A stretch of 64,000 nt of DNA from Deltaproteobacteria bacterium. Its GTDB lineage: Bacteria; Desulfobacterota; Desulfobulbia; Desulfobulbales; Desulfurivibrionaceae. Below are positions 10,200 to 20,406 of this stretch, piece by piece. Made by a program: the position numbers and the translations under genes. The stretch covers positions 1-64,000 of the forward strand of contig JAPLJH010000092.1 of the NCBI GenBank assembly GCA_026388695.1. Direction: 5' to 3'. Positions within the stretch are counted from its first letter, which is position 1. Every line of letters begins with the position of its first letter. The notes beneath the pieces are model-generated. The model did not search any database. It was not told the origin of the DNA and was given only the letters and a program-made list of their open reading frames with translations.

Positions 10200-11045
10200 C
10201 TACACCGCCTCGTCAAAACCCACCAACACCTGGTTCCGCCCATAGTCCATCCTGACATAGGCAGCTTTTTCAAATTCCTTGCTCTTGTATAACTTGTACA
10301 ACACCTTGGTCAGCCAAAAATATTTGGTCCCGACATTTCCTGCCCCCAGATGAATGGGAAAGGGCCTGTCCACCAGATAGAGGGTAATATTTTCATCCCC
10401 GTCCACATGGAGTTCCGAGATATTCTGTTTTGGCAGGATGGAACTCCCCTGCCCCGCATATTTAATGAACTGTAGGGCCTCGCCCAGTTGCGAATCCTTG
10501 AGGGTTCGCGGCCATTCATCCCTTTTCAGCCCGGTGATGATGGGATAATCCATGTCCTCGGGCGGCAACACCTGGGCAAAGGCAACCCCGTTCTGGTCAA
10601 GATAGTACAGGCCGTTCTCAAGGCTGACAATGGCCACCGGCAGACGCTCCTTGATCACAATGGTCAAGCGGTTTGGCCAGTCCCTGGCAATCTCCACCGA
10701 TTCGACCCATTCATGGGCCGATATCCCGGCCTTCACCCTCTTGATATCAAGGGCCAGCAAATTGCTGTGCACATCCACCCCGCTCATTTCTAAAATGAGG
10801 TTCTTGGTGGTCCGACGGCAGCCCTGGATGTTGGTGGCGGTTATCTGGAAAAAATCCGAGCGGCCCATGGCTTTATAAACGATAAAGCCGACCACGGCAA
10901 AGCCTGCCACCAGCAAGAGAAAACCGACGCCGATAATGGCCAGTTTTTTCCGCAGGTCCAGGGTTCGGCTTTTCTTGCCGCTCCCGTAACGCTGCTGTAT
11001 GGGCTTTCCCTTTCTCAAAACCGTCTCTGCCCCTTTTTTCCCCAA
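10200..11045 (-). CDS. ftsQ: Cell division protein FtsQ (POTRA)
   Basis: Single TM then FFQITATNIQGCRRTTKNLILEMSGV...ERLPVAIVSLENGLYYLDQNGVAF; position in dcw cluster. Confidence 0.9.
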   Translation of the reverse strand: MGKKGAETVLRKGKPIQQRYGSGKKSRTLDLRKKLAIIGVGFLLLVAGFAVVGFIVYKAMGRSDFFQITATNIQGCRRTTKNLILEMSGVDVHSNLLALDIKRVKAGISAHEWVESVEIARDWPNRLTIVIKERLPVAIVSLENGLYYLDQNGVAFAQVLPPEDMDYPIITGLKRDEWPRTLKDSQLGEALQFIKYAGQGSSILPKQNISELHVDGDENITLYLVDRPFPIHLGAGNVGTKYFWLTKVLYKLYKSKEFEKAAYVRMDYGRNQVLVGFDEAV

Positions 11046-12047
11046 TTACAGGATATGAACTTCCGGCTCCAACCGAACACCGAACCGCTCGAAAACCTTT
11101 TCCTGCACCAGCCGCATCAGATCCAGAAAGTCCTGGGCCGTGGCCGAACCGGTATTCACCAAAAAATTGGCATGCACCGCAGAAACCTCGGCGCCACCGA
11201 CGCGAATGCCCTTAAGCCCCGCGTCCTGGATGAGCTTTCCGGCGGCAGGCAAGCCAGCGGGATTCTTAAAAAACGATCCGGCGTTGGCTTGGCCCTGCGG
11301 TTGCTTTTCTTTCCGGTCGCGCATCAACTCACCGCATTTTCTCTCAATGGCCTGCCGGTCCCCTGCCTGCAACAAAAATTCCGCAGCCACCACGATCATA
11401 CTCTCTGTTTCCAGATGCCGGTACGAAAAGGCCAGATCGTCTTTTTTTCTTTCCACAAACTCCCCAGAGCCACTTAAAAATGTCACCGAGGACAGAGCCG
11501 CACTCATCTCCTTGCCCCAGGCTCCGGCATTCATGACCACCGCCCCGCCCACCGAGCCCGGAATGCCCGCAGCAAACTCCAGGCCTTGTAACCCTTGGGC
11601 AGCGCACCAGTTAACCAGCTTCATCAGGCTGCATCCGGCCTCAACCTGCACCAAAGTCTCCTCTGCCTTTTTCCCGGCCAGCTGATCAATGGCTGCAAAC
11701 TTTCGGCCCAGCATGACAATAACCCCGTCGTAACCCGCATCAGAAACCAACAGGTTGCTGCCCCGGCCAATGACCCTCCAGCACACACCCAATTTCGCCA
11801 ACACGGCAACAAGGCTCTGCAATTCTTTCCGGCTTGCCGGGGTGGCGATGGCTCTGGCCGGGCCGCCCACCTGCAGGGTACACCAGCGGGCCATCGGGCT
11901 GTTCCATTCGATCTCGCCGGACCAGAGGTTGCGCAGTTGCTCCGACCAGTTATCCACCCCTTTGTCCATCGGCCCCTGCCCCCGGAAGTTCAAGACCTCA
12001 CCCCTGTCGGGATGATCTTGCAGGTTGTAGACCCTAGCAGGCAGCAT
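11046..12047 (-). CDS. murB: UDP-N-acetylmuramate dehydrogenase
   Basis: [26 protein letters not shown]...[22 protein letters not shown]...[19 protein letters not shown]. Confidence 0.95.
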   Translation of the reverse strand: MLPARVYNLQDHPDRGEVLNFRGQGPMDKGVDNWSEQLRNLWSGEIEWNSPMARWCTLQVGGPARAIATPASRKELQSLVAVLAKLGVCWRVIGRGSNLLVSDAGYDGVIVMLGRKFAAIDQLAGKKAEETLVQVEAGCSLMKLVNWCAAQGLQGLEFAAGIPGSVGGAVVMNAGAWGKEMSAALSSVTFLSGSGEFVERKKDDLAFSYRHLETESMIVVAAEFLLQAGDRQAIERKCGELMRDRKEKQPQGQANAGSFFKNPAGLPAAGKLIQDAGLKGIRVGGAEVSAVHANFLVNTGSATAQDFLDLMRLVQEKVFERFGVRLEPEVHIL

Positions 12048-13425
12048 GCCCCTGCTCCAGTTTCTGCAAGAGTTCCTCACCGGCCTGGTAGATGCTGCCA
12101 GCGCCCAGCGTCAAAACAATATCGTCCGGCTGCACCATAGCCCTTACCGTGCGCGCCAAGGATTCAACATCCGCGACAAAATGGGCGTTTTTCTGGCCGT
12201 GCAACTTGATCTCTTGCAAAAGCGCAGAACCGCTTACGCCCTTGATGGGGGTCTCGCTGGCCGCGTAGATCTCCGTGAGCAGCAAAACATCCGCTTCGTG
12301 GAAGGCGGTGCTAAATTCCTTGAACAATCCGGCCGTCCGCGTGTAGCGATGGGGCTGGAACATGACGATCAGCCGCCGTCTCGGCCAGGCCGAGCGCATG
12401 GCCGCCAGGGTTGCCCTGATCTCGGTGGGGTGGTGACCATAATCATCAATGACCATGACCCCATCAACCTCTCCCTTGATCTGTAGGCGCCGCTGAACCC
12501 CGCTGAATGTTTTCAAGGCATTGCGAATAACAGCAAAGGGAACATCAAGCTCCAGGGCCACGGTTATCGCGGCCAAGGCGTTGTAAACATTGTGCTGCCC
12601 AGGGATATTGAGGGTTATTTCCCCCAGCACCTCTGTATTCCGGCAGACCTCAAAAACCGAGGTCAGGCCCTGGGCCACTACTGCCCTGGCATGAACATCG
12701 GCCTGACTGGTCAAACCGTAGGTAATAACCCTTTTTCTGATCTGGGCTAGGACCGAAGCAACATTGGCATCATCCAGACAAACCACCGCCGCCCCATAAA
12801 ATGGCAGCTTCTCGATGAATTCCAGAAACGCCGTCTTGATCTCTTCAATGCCTTGGTAATGGTCCAGATGCTCCAGATCGATATTGGTTACGACCTCAAG
12901 GACCGGCGACAGTTTCAAGAAAGAGCCGTCGGACTCATCCGCCTCGGCAACCAAAAACTCGCCCTCACCCAGCTTTGCGTTGGTGCCCAGGCTGTTCACC
13001 TTGCCGCCGATGACCACCGTTGGATCAAGGCCAGCCTCGGCCAGCAGCCAGCCGACCATGGAGGTGGTGGTGGTCTTCCCGTGGCTGCCGGCCACAGCAA
13101 TGCCGTACTTCTTGAGTCGCATGAGTTCGGCCAGCATCTCCGCTCTGGGGATGACCGGGATATGCGCAGCACGGGCCGCCTGGACCTCCGGATTATTCTC
13201 CCGTACCGCCGAGGAAGTCACCACCACGTCCGCCCCGACAATCCACTGGCCCTGGTGCCCGCTGTATACCTTGCCGCCCAATCCGGTCAGACGCCTTGTG
13301 ATATCGGTCTCACGCAGGTCGGAACCGCTCACAGTATAGCCGAGGTTCAGAAGCAGCTCGGCGATGCCGCTCATGCCGATGCCGCCTATGCCCACGAAAT
13401 GGATATGTTGTGTCTTCTTATACAT
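12034..13425 (-). CDS. murC: UDP-N-acetylmuramate--L-alanine ligase
   Basis: [29 protein letters not shown]...[17 protein letters not shown]. Confidence 0.97.
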   Translation of the reverse strand: MYKKTQHIHFVGIGGIGMSGIAELLLNLGYTVSGSDLRETDITRRLTGLGGKVYSGHQGQWIVGADVVVTSSAVRENNPEVQAARAAHIPVIPRAEMLAELMRLKKYGIAVAGSHGKTTTTSMVGWLLAEAGLDPTVVIGGKVNSLGTNAKLGEGEFLVAEADESDGSFLKLSPVLEVVTNIDLEHLDHYQGIEEIKTAFLEFIEKLPFYGAAVVCLDDANVASVLAQIRKRVITYGLTSQADVHARAVVAQGLTSVFEVCRNTEVLGEITLNIPGQHNVYNALAAITVALELDVPFAVIRNALKTFSGVQRRLQIKGEVDGVMVIDDYGHHPTEIRATLAAMRSAWPRRRLIVMFQPHRYTRTAGLFKEFSTAFHEADVLLLTEIYAASETPIKGVSGSALLQEIKLHGQKNAHFVADVESLARTVRAMVQPDDIVLTLGAGSIYQAGEELLQKLEQGHAAC

Positions 13426-13450
13426 GCACTATCCTTGAGTACTTGTCCGC

Positions 13451-14533
13451 TCAAGCGGCCAACAACTGTATGCTCTTTTCCACAATGGCGGCGGTCGCTT
13501 CCGGCCGGGCGTATTGCTTCATCCGGGCTGCCATGTTTTGCAAACGGGGGGCATCGTTCAAAAGCCCCAAAATCTCCTGCCGCAGCTTTGTTCCGTCGAG
13601 TTCCCGCTCCCGAAACATCAGGGCTGCCCCGCCGCGCACCAAAAAAGCCGCGTTGGTTGTTTGGTGGTCATCCGCGGCATACGGGTAGGGAATCAGAATA
13701 GCGGGTTTGCCCAGCACCGCCAACTCCGCCAGGGTGGTAGCCCCAGCCCGCGAGACAACAAGATCCGCATCCCGGTAAGCCGACGCCATATCGCTGATAA
13801 AAGACGAGACCTGGGCCGTTACCCCTGCCTCGGCGTACGCCTTGCGCACCCATGCTTCGTCGCTATTCCCCGTCTGGTGACGGACCTGAACCGGATCGAC
13901 AGACGGGTTGAAAGAGAAGGCCTCAACCATCAGTTTATTGACCCGATGGGCGCCCTGACTGCCCCCCAAAACCAGCACCGTTTTCATGGCAGCCTGATCC
14001 TTCTGCTGACCGGCCGCATCGAGCAATTCAGCCCGCACCGGATTTCCGGTGAGAACGGCCTTGCCCTTGGGAAAAAACCCCTCAGAACCGGGGATGGAAA
14101 TATATACCTGGTCAACAATTTTTCCAAGCATCCTGTTGGCCATCCCCGGAATTGAATTCTGCTCATGGATGCAGGTCTTGACCCCCATAAGTCTTGCCGC
14201 CAGCACAACCGGCCCGGTCACATAGCCGCCCACCCCCAAAACCAGCTGCGGCTTGAAGTTACTGACAATCCGCAACGCCTGCCACAGGCTGATGGGGAGC
14301 TGGGCCACACTCTTGAGGGTGCCCAAAAGCGACTTTCCCTTCAAAGGCAGGCAGGCAATGGCTTTTTTCTCAAAGGAACGCGCAGCCAGCGTTTTGTTGT
14401 CAATGGCGCGATCCGTGCTGACAAAAAGGATCTTGCCCTCGGGAAACCGGCGCAGCATCTCTTCGGCCACGGCGATGCCGGGAAAAAGATGCCCTCCTGT
14501 TCCGCCTCCGGTCACGATCATCCGCATGGACAT
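13451..14533 (-). CDS. murG: UDP-GlcNAc:undecaprenyl-PP-MurNAc-pentapeptide GlcNAc transferase
   Basis: MIVTGGGTGGHLFPGIAVAEEMLRR...LGVGGYVTGPVVLAARLMGVKTCIHEQNSIPGMANRML. Confidence 0.97.
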   Translation of the reverse strand: MSMRMIVTGGGTGGHLFPGIAVAEEMLRRFPEGKILFVSTDRAIDNKTLAARSFEKKAIACLPLKGKSLLGTLKSVAQLPISLWQALRIVSNFKPQLVLGVGGYVTGPVVLAARLMGVKTCIHEQNSIPGMANRMLGKIVDQVYISIPGSEGFFPKGKAVLTGNPVRAELLDAAGQQKDQAAMKTVLVLGGSQGAHRVNKLMVEAFSFNPSVDPVQVRHQTGNSDEAWVRKAYAEAGVTAQVSSFISDMASAYRDADLVVSRAGATTLAELAVLGKPAILIPYPYAADDHQTTNAAFLVRGGAALMFRERELDGTKLRQEILGLLNDAPRLQNMAARMKQYARPEATAAIVEKSIQLLAA

Positions 14534-14547
14534 TCCTCTGTTCTTCC

Positions 14548-14736
14548 TTAGCGCCCGAGGGCCATGCTGCGGTTCCCGGCATTTCTCGCCAGCAACCAGC
14601 CTTGCGCCTGTTCCATGGTCCGGCTAAAACAATCCGGGCAGTATCCGTGGGAAACCCTTGTTTCCTTGCCGGCCTGTCCCTGTATCCAGCCGGTTTGGCT
14701 CTTGGTTTTCTGGCACACACAGCACACTGTTTGCAT
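14548..14736 (-). CDS. Small stand-alone Cys-rich (Zn-binding-like) protein with CxxC...SHGYCPDC pattern, at the usual ftsW position
   Basis: MQTVCCVCQKTKSQTGWIQGQAGKETRVSHGYCPDCFSRTMEQ...; strong SD (AAGGAGAG) upstream of ATG on the minus strand. Confidence 0.65.
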   Translation of the reverse strand: MQTVCCVCQKTKSQTGWIQGQAGKETRVSHGYCPDCFSRTMEQAQGWLLARNAGNRSMALGR

Positions 14737-14815
14737 AACCCAGTCTCTCCTTTTTCCGCCCCACGCCGTGCCCCCTCGGAAAGCAGGCAGCCCGGAGGTT
14801 CTTTCGACCGTTGCG

Positions 14816-16249
14816 CTATCGCGCTTCCTGCCGCCCCAAACCGCTCACCGCCTGAACGAACATCTCGCCTCGGTGGCTGTAACTTCTGAACATATCAAAG
14901 CTTGCGCAGGCCGGAGACAAAAGCACCGCATCTCCCTTCTCCGCTAGTGTTCTGGCCAGTCGCACCGCCTCGCCCATTTCTTCAGCAAAGGCTATCCGGG
15001 TGGTCTTGGCAAAGGCTTGGGCCATTGCCTCCCTTGCCTCACCGATCAGGACCATGGCCCGAACCTTTTCCTGCACCAGGGGGCGCAGCATCTCGTAACC
15101 GCCGCCTTTATCCCGGCCTCCGGCGATGAGCACCACCGGCTGGTTCATGCCAGCCAGGGCGGAGAAGACAGCCCCGACATTGGTGGCCTTGGAATCGTCA
15201 TAGTAGGAAACCCCGTCAACCTCGGCCACCAGGGCCAGCCGATGCGGTAGAGGAGTGAAGCCAGCCAGACTTTTCTGGATGTCCTCCTGGCTGCACCCCA
15301 TGGCCCGGACCGCCAGAATCGCCGCCATGGCATTTTCGGTGTTTGGCGCCTGGGCCAGCGAGGTTCCCGCCAATTCATACTCCTCGGCCTTCTCGTCCGG
15401 CTCGTCCGCCGTGCCAATCCGCGCCTTGGTTCCGTTGAGACAGGCCATCATCCCAGCCCGGTCGTCGGAGCTGTATTGCCGGATTTTTCCTTGCAGCGGC
15501 CAGGGGCTTTTCTGCTCCGCCGCCTTGGCCAGCCAGTCGGCAATGGCGGGATCGTCGCCGTTAAGCACCGCCACGTCGCCGGGCTGTTGGTTTTTAAAGA
15601 GCGACATCTTTGAATCGACGTACGCCCCATAGGATGCGTAGCGGTCCAGATGATCCGGGGTGATGTTGAGCAGCACCCCCACCTGGGGCCGAAACTCCCC
15701 GGCGCTGTCCAGCTGAAAACTGCTCACCTCCAAAACCACCACCTCGCAATCCTGCGGCCCGGCCAGATAGTCGGCCAGGGGAATCCCGATATTCCCGCCG
15801 ACAAAGGCCTTCTTGCCGCTGCCGGTGAGCAGATCGCCGATCAGGGTGGTCACCGTGCTTTTGCCGTTGGTGCCGGTCACCGCCACCACCGGGGCCTTAA
15901 GGAAATCCTTGGACAGGGCCAACTCGCCCACCACCGGAATGCCTTTTTGCCGTGCCGCCGCAAGCGGTGCGATGTCGAGCGGGACGCCCGGACTTACCAA
16001 AATACAATCTGCCGAAGTTAAAAGCTCAGAGGTATGGCCGCCAGTTTCTACAAAAACTCTTTTCTCCTCCAGCCACCGAACCAAGTCTCCTTCAAGGTTC
16101 TCCTGACGGCCACCCTCTGAAACCGATATTTTTACGCCAAGCTTGAGCAGGAATCGCACTGCGGAAACACCTGACTTGCCAAGGCCCACAACAACAACAT
16201 GGGCTCCGGGTTGCAGTATTTCTTTGAGATTCGTGCTCACAAGTTTCAT
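14816..16249 (-). CDS. murD: UDP-N-acetylmuramoylalanine--D-glutamate ligase
   Basis: VVVVGLGKSGVSAVRFLLKLG...VVAVTGTNGKSTVTTLIGDLL. Confidence 0.96.
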   Translation of the reverse strand: MKLVSTNLKEILQPGAHVVVVGLGKSGVSAVRFLLKLGVKISVSEGGRQENLEGDLVRWLEEKRVFVETGGHTSELLTSADCILVSPGVPLDIAPLAAARQKGIPVVGELALSKDFLKAPVVAVTGTNGKSTVTTLIGDLLTGSGKKAFVGGNIGIPLADYLAGPQDCEVVVLEVSSFQLDSAGEFRPQVGVLLNITPDHLDRYASYGAYVDSKMSLFKNQQPGDVAVLNGDDPAIADWLAKAAEQKSPWPLQGKIRQYSSDDRAGMMACLNGTKARIGTADEPDEKAEEYELAGTSLAQAPNTENAMAAILAVRAMGCSQEDIQKSLAGFTPLPHRLALVAEVDGVSYYDDSKATNVGAVFSALAGMNQPVVLIAGGRDKGGGYEMLRPLVQEKVRAMVLIGEAREAMAQAFAKTTRIAFAEEMGEAVRLARTLAEKGDAVLLSPACASFDMFRSYSHRGEMFVQAVSGLGRQEAR

Positions 16250-16265
16250 CTTCCGCCTGTTTTTT

Positions 16266-17345
16266 CTAACGCAACTTCAAGGTTGCCAGGGCGCTCAAGC
16301 CCAGAACAATGGAGACGATCCAGAATCGGACCACAACCTTGGGCTCCGTCCAGCCCTTCTTTTCAAAATGGTGGTGAAACGGAGCCATGAGAAAGATCCT
16401 TTTCCCGCCGGTCATCTTGAAAAACCCAACCTGCAAAATAACCGAAAGCGCCTCCATGACAAAAATCCCGCCGACAATGGCCAGCAGCATCTCCTGTTTG
16501 ATGATGATCGCCACCATGCCAAGGGCGGCCCCCAAGGCCAGGGAGCCCACATCGCCCATGAAAATCTGGGCCGGATAGGCATTGAACCAGAGAAAACCCA
16601 GGCTACCCCCCACCAGGGCGCCGCAGAAAACCGCAACCTCCCCGGCCCCCGGCACATAGGGAATCTGCAGATATGCCGCCAGCCCGGCATGCCCGGCTAG
16701 GTAGGAGAAGAGCAGATAGACACTGCTCGTCACCACCGTGGGTCCGGTGGCCAGGCCATCAAGGCCGTCGGTGAGATTCACGGCATTGGAGGCGCCGACC
16801 ACCACCAGGGTTGCGAAAATCACATAATAGGTGCCCAGGTCGGGCTGGATATTCTTCAAAAACGGAAAGCTCAAGTGCCCATCAAAATTCGGGTTGTTAT
16901 AGATGAGCAACCCCGCCACCAAGGCGCCGAGGATCTGCCAGAAGATCTTACCCCGAGCGCTCAAGCCCTTACTGTTCTGTTTTTTAATCTTGCGGTAATC
17001 GTCATACGCGCCGATCCCACCGAACCAGAGGGTTATTCCGAGAATGATCCAGACAAAGGAATTGGACAGATCGACCCAGAGCAGGGTGGTCACCGTGACG
17101 GCAAAAAGGATGAGCAGGCCCCCCATGGTGGGAACCCCCCGCTTGCTGAAATGGCTGGCCGGACCGTCGTCCCGCACCACCTGACCGATCTGATTTTCCT
17201 GCATCATCTTGATAAATCGGTTGCCGCATAGCAACAAGATGAGGAAGGCGGTCAGCGTGGCCCCGATGGCGCGGAAGGTGATATAGCGAAAAACATTCAG
17301 CGCGCCGAGATAGTTGTGAAGCGGATAGAGAAGATGGTAGAGCAT
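16266..17345 (-). CDS. mraY: Phospho-N-acetylmuramoyl-pentapeptide-transferase
   Basis: MLYHLLYPLHNYLGALNVFRYITFRAIGATLTAFL...NAVNLTDGLDGLA...FHHHFEKKGW. Confidence 0.97.
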   Translation of the reverse strand: MLYHLLYPLHNYLGALNVFRYITFRAIGATLTAFLILLLCGNRFIKMMQENQIGQVVRDDGPASHFSKRGVPTMGGLLILFAVTVTTLLWVDLSNSFVWIILGITLWFGGIGAYDDYRKIKKQNSKGLSARGKIFWQILGALVAGLLIYNNPNFDGHLSFPFLKNIQPDLGTYYVIFATLVVVGASNAVNLTDGLDGLATGPTVVTSSVYLLFSYLAGHAGLAAYLQIPYVPGAGEVAVFCGALVGGSLGFLWFNAYPAQIFMGDVGSLALGAALGMVAIIIKQEMLLAIVGGIFVMEALSVILQVGFFKMTGGKRIFLMAPFHHHFEKKGWTEPKVVVRFWIVSIVLGLSALATLKLR

Positions 17346-17356
17346 GGTGTCTGTCC

Positions 17357-18663
17357 TTAGCCCTGCTTCTCAAGCAGATCGTGAGTGATTGTTTCCATCC
17401 GCATCCCGCGCGAGCCTTTGACCAGCACCCAGTCCCCCGGCTTCAGGGAGCCTGCGGCGATGCTCGCCCGCAGCCAGTCGCTGACCTGTTCCTTGTTCGT
17501 AAAAACCATGGCCTTCTTTTTGCTCATCCCCGCCTTCCAGGCAGCGGCGCCCAAGGTCTCGGCAAAGTCACCGACAACCAGCAGGGCGTCGAAACCAAGC
17601 CGCGCCACCTCCCTGCCGATGGCCTGATGGGCCGCGACACTCTGTGTCCCAAGCTCAAGCATGTCGCCAAGGATAACCACCTTCTTGTGGGTGCGGTCCA
17701 TCTGGTGCAGGGTCTCAAGCGCGGCCAGAACCGAAGAGGGATTGGCGTTATACACATCGTTTATCAACCTGATTCCGCCGGTAAGCCTCTGCACCTGGAG
17801 CCGTTTTTCAAAAGGGGCAAAGCTCTCCAGCCCGGCCACGATATCCTTGAACTTCACCCCGGCGGCGTGGGCCATGCCCGCCGCAGCCAGGGCGTTCTGC
17901 ACATTATGCGCCCCAAGGCTCCGGACTTTGACCCGGGCCTCATTGCTACCGATCTGCAAGGTAAAGGCCATGCCGCGTTCGCCCAGACTGCGCAGCCGAA
18001 TGCCGCGGATATCGGCCTTGGGGCTACGGCCAAAGGTAATTTTTTTCTGGCTACAGCGCCGGGCTATGCCCCGCACCCTTTTGTCATCGATATTGACCAC
18101 CAACTTGCCCCAGGCCTTGATCCCGGCAAAGAGTTCGCCCTTGGCCCTGGCTACCCCGGAGATGTCGCTTAAGCCCGCAAGATGGGCATCCTGGACATTG
18201 GTGATGCAAGCGATGTCCGGATCCGCAATTTCCGTAAGCCTGGCAATCTCACCGGGCTGATTCATGCCCATCTCCATCACCGCGAAATCATGGTGATACT
18301 CAACCGGCAACAAAGAAAGCGGCAGGCCAATCAGATTGTTAAAATTCCCTTGCGTCTTCAACACGTTGTATTCCCGGGTCAGGATTGCCGCGATCATCTC
18401 CTTGACCGTGGTCTTCCCGCAGCTTCCAGTCATCGCCACCACCTGCAGATCCGGCATCAGCGATCTCCGGTAGGCGGCCAGGTCACCCAAGGCGCGGAGG
18501 GTGTCCGCCACCAGCACCACCGGGACCGGCGGCATCTTCTCGGGCGCCGTATCAACCACCAGCCCGGCAGCCCCTTTTTCCACGGCTTGTTGGTCTTGCC
18601 GGAAAGAAACCTGCCCCCCGTGGCCAAAAGAACCTGGGACAACGTCCAGACCGGATTCTGCAT
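17357..18663 (-). CDS. murF: UDP-MurNAc-tripeptide--D-Ala-D-Ala ligase, with apparent N-terminal deletion/frameshift near 18590-18605
   Basis: Main frame ...QAVEKGAAGLVVDTAPEKMPP...VVAMTGSCGKTTVKEMIAAIL...VILGDMLELG; canonical N-terminus MQNPVWTLSQVLLATGGRFLSG lies in a different frame (ATG at 18663). Confidence 0.8.
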
Positions 18664-18789
18664 GGGGTCCGAGCCAGAATTCTTTTCCGTTCTTCCGTTT
18701 TTCATGCCGCAAGCACCTATTTTCCGTACCATTGCCAGATCCATCACCCCTCCCCCTCTTTTAGAGAGCTTGACTACTTCTTCCGACCA

Positions 18790-20385
18790 TTACCAGTTGA
18801 TCACCGCAGCCTGGGCGGCAGCTTCAAGCCTGTCATCGAAAAAAAATCTCCCCTCCGGGGTTATCTGATAGGTCTCATGTCCCTTACCGCACAGCAGCAC
18901 TACGTCTCCGGGCCGGGCATGGCGGATGGTTTCCCTGATCGCCTCCCGGCGGGAAGGAACAATGTCATAGCCTCGCGTCGCTTCCCGCTGTAACAGGGCC
19001 TCAAGGCGCAGGCGCGGCAGGGCGGTTTGCAAAAGCCCCGCCTCAATGTCCCGCAGGATGGCAGCAGGCTGTTCACTGCGCGGATTATCCGAGGTGAGCA
19101 CAACCACATCGGCCTTTGCTCCGGCAACCTTACCCATGAGCGGGCGCTTCCCGCGATCGCGGTCTCCGCCGCAGCCGAAAATCACAATCAGACGCCCGGC
19201 GGTGAGACGGCGCATGGTCTGTAACACATTGGCCAGCGCATCCGGGGAATGAGCAAAATCAACAAAAACACTGACCCCGGCCGGAGCCGGAACCCGCTCC
19301 AAGCGGCCGGGAGCAGCCTGAGCCTGAGCCAGACCGTCAACAATCTTCTCGCCGGAAATCCCCAAGGCCACTGCCACCCCAACCGCACCGAGGAGATTTT
19401 TCAGATTAAAGGTCCCGACCAGATCGGAACGGACCTCCAATTCCCCGGCCGGGGTTGTCAGTCTGGCCATGGTTCCGGCCAGACTTTCTTGAGCCTCCCG
19501 CACAGCCACCGTGGTTCCGCTCAAGCCGCAGTCAACCAGGGTGCGCCCCTTCTTCCCCGTATAGCCCAAGGCCTTGTCTGTCCGCAGCTCAGCCAGCAGG
19601 CGCCGACCCCAGTCGGTGTCAAAATCATCCTGGTCGTCGCAAATAACAACGGTCTTGCCGTCCTGCTTCAGGTACTCGGTGAAGAGCCTTTTCTTACTCG
19701 CGAAGTAGCTGTCCATATCCCTGTGAAAGTCAAGATGGTCCCGGCTCAGATTGGTAAAAAGAGCCGCATCGAAGAGGATGCCCGCCACCCTTTTTTGCTC
19801 AAGGGCATGGGAGGAGGTCTCCATGATGACGTGGGTGACGCCGTTATCCGCCATTTCAGCCAGGATGCGGTGCAGGCTGACCGGATCAGGGGTGGTAAAC
19901 GGGGCGGGAATTTCCACTGCGTTGTAGCGATAATTCACGGTGCCGATCACCCCTGGGTTCCCCCCAGCCTGACGGATGATCGACTCCAAAAGATAGGTTG
20001 TCGTGGTCTTGCCGTTGGTGCCGGTGATCCCGACCATGAGCATCTTCCGGGCCGGATGGCCATGGAAACTAGCCGCTGCCTGCCCCAGGGCCTTTGGCGT
20101 ATCAGCCGCCTCAAGACAAGCAACCTTGGCATGCTTCCAGCCCCGACAACGCCCCTTGCCGACCAGTACGGCGGCACAGCCTTTTTTTACGGCAGCCTCA
20201 AGAAAATCATGCCCATCCACGGTCAACCCCGAAATCGCGACAAACAACGCACCAGGCCCAGCCTGGCGGGAGTCGGCGGTGATGCTGCGTATCGCTCTGT
20301 CTTGCAGCCTGTCCAGGTTCACGATTTCCATCTCCTCAGCCATTTCCCGTAAAGATGCTGCGGCAAGGCTGTTGTTTTTTCCCAT
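18790..20385 (-). CDS. murE: UDP-MurNAc-L-Ala-D-Glu--2,6-diaminopimelate ligase
   Basis: SITADSRQAGPGALFVAISGLTVDGHDFLEAAVKKG...GITGTNGKTTTTYLLESI. Confidence 0.95.
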   Translation of the reverse strand: MGKNNSLAAASLREMAEEMEIVNLDRLQDRAIRSITADSRQAGPGALFVAISGLTVDGHDFLEAAVKKGCAAVLVGKGRCRGWKHAKVACLEAADTPKALGQAAASFHGHPARKMLMVGITGTNGKTTTTYLLESIIRQAGGNPGVIGTVNYRYNAVEIPAPFTTPDPVSLHRILAEMADNGVTHVIMETSSHALEQKRVAGILFDAALFTNLSRDHLDFHRDMDSYFASKKRLFTEYLKQDGKTVVICDDQDDFDTDWGRRLLAELRTDKALGYTGKKGRTLVDCGLSGTTVAVREAQESLAGTMARLTTPAGELEVRSDLVGTFNLKNLLGAVGVAVALGISGEKIVDGLAQAQAAPGRLERVPAPAGVSVFVDFAHSPDALANVLQTMRRLTAGRLIVIFGCGGDRDRGKRPLMGKVAGAKADVVVLTSDNPRSEQPAAILRDIEAGLLQTALPRLRLEALLQREATRGYDIVPSRREAIRETIRHARPGDVVLLCGKGHETYQITPEGRFFFDDRLEAAAQAAVINW

Positions 20386-20406
20386 GTCCAGTACCCGGAG
20401 CTTCCC

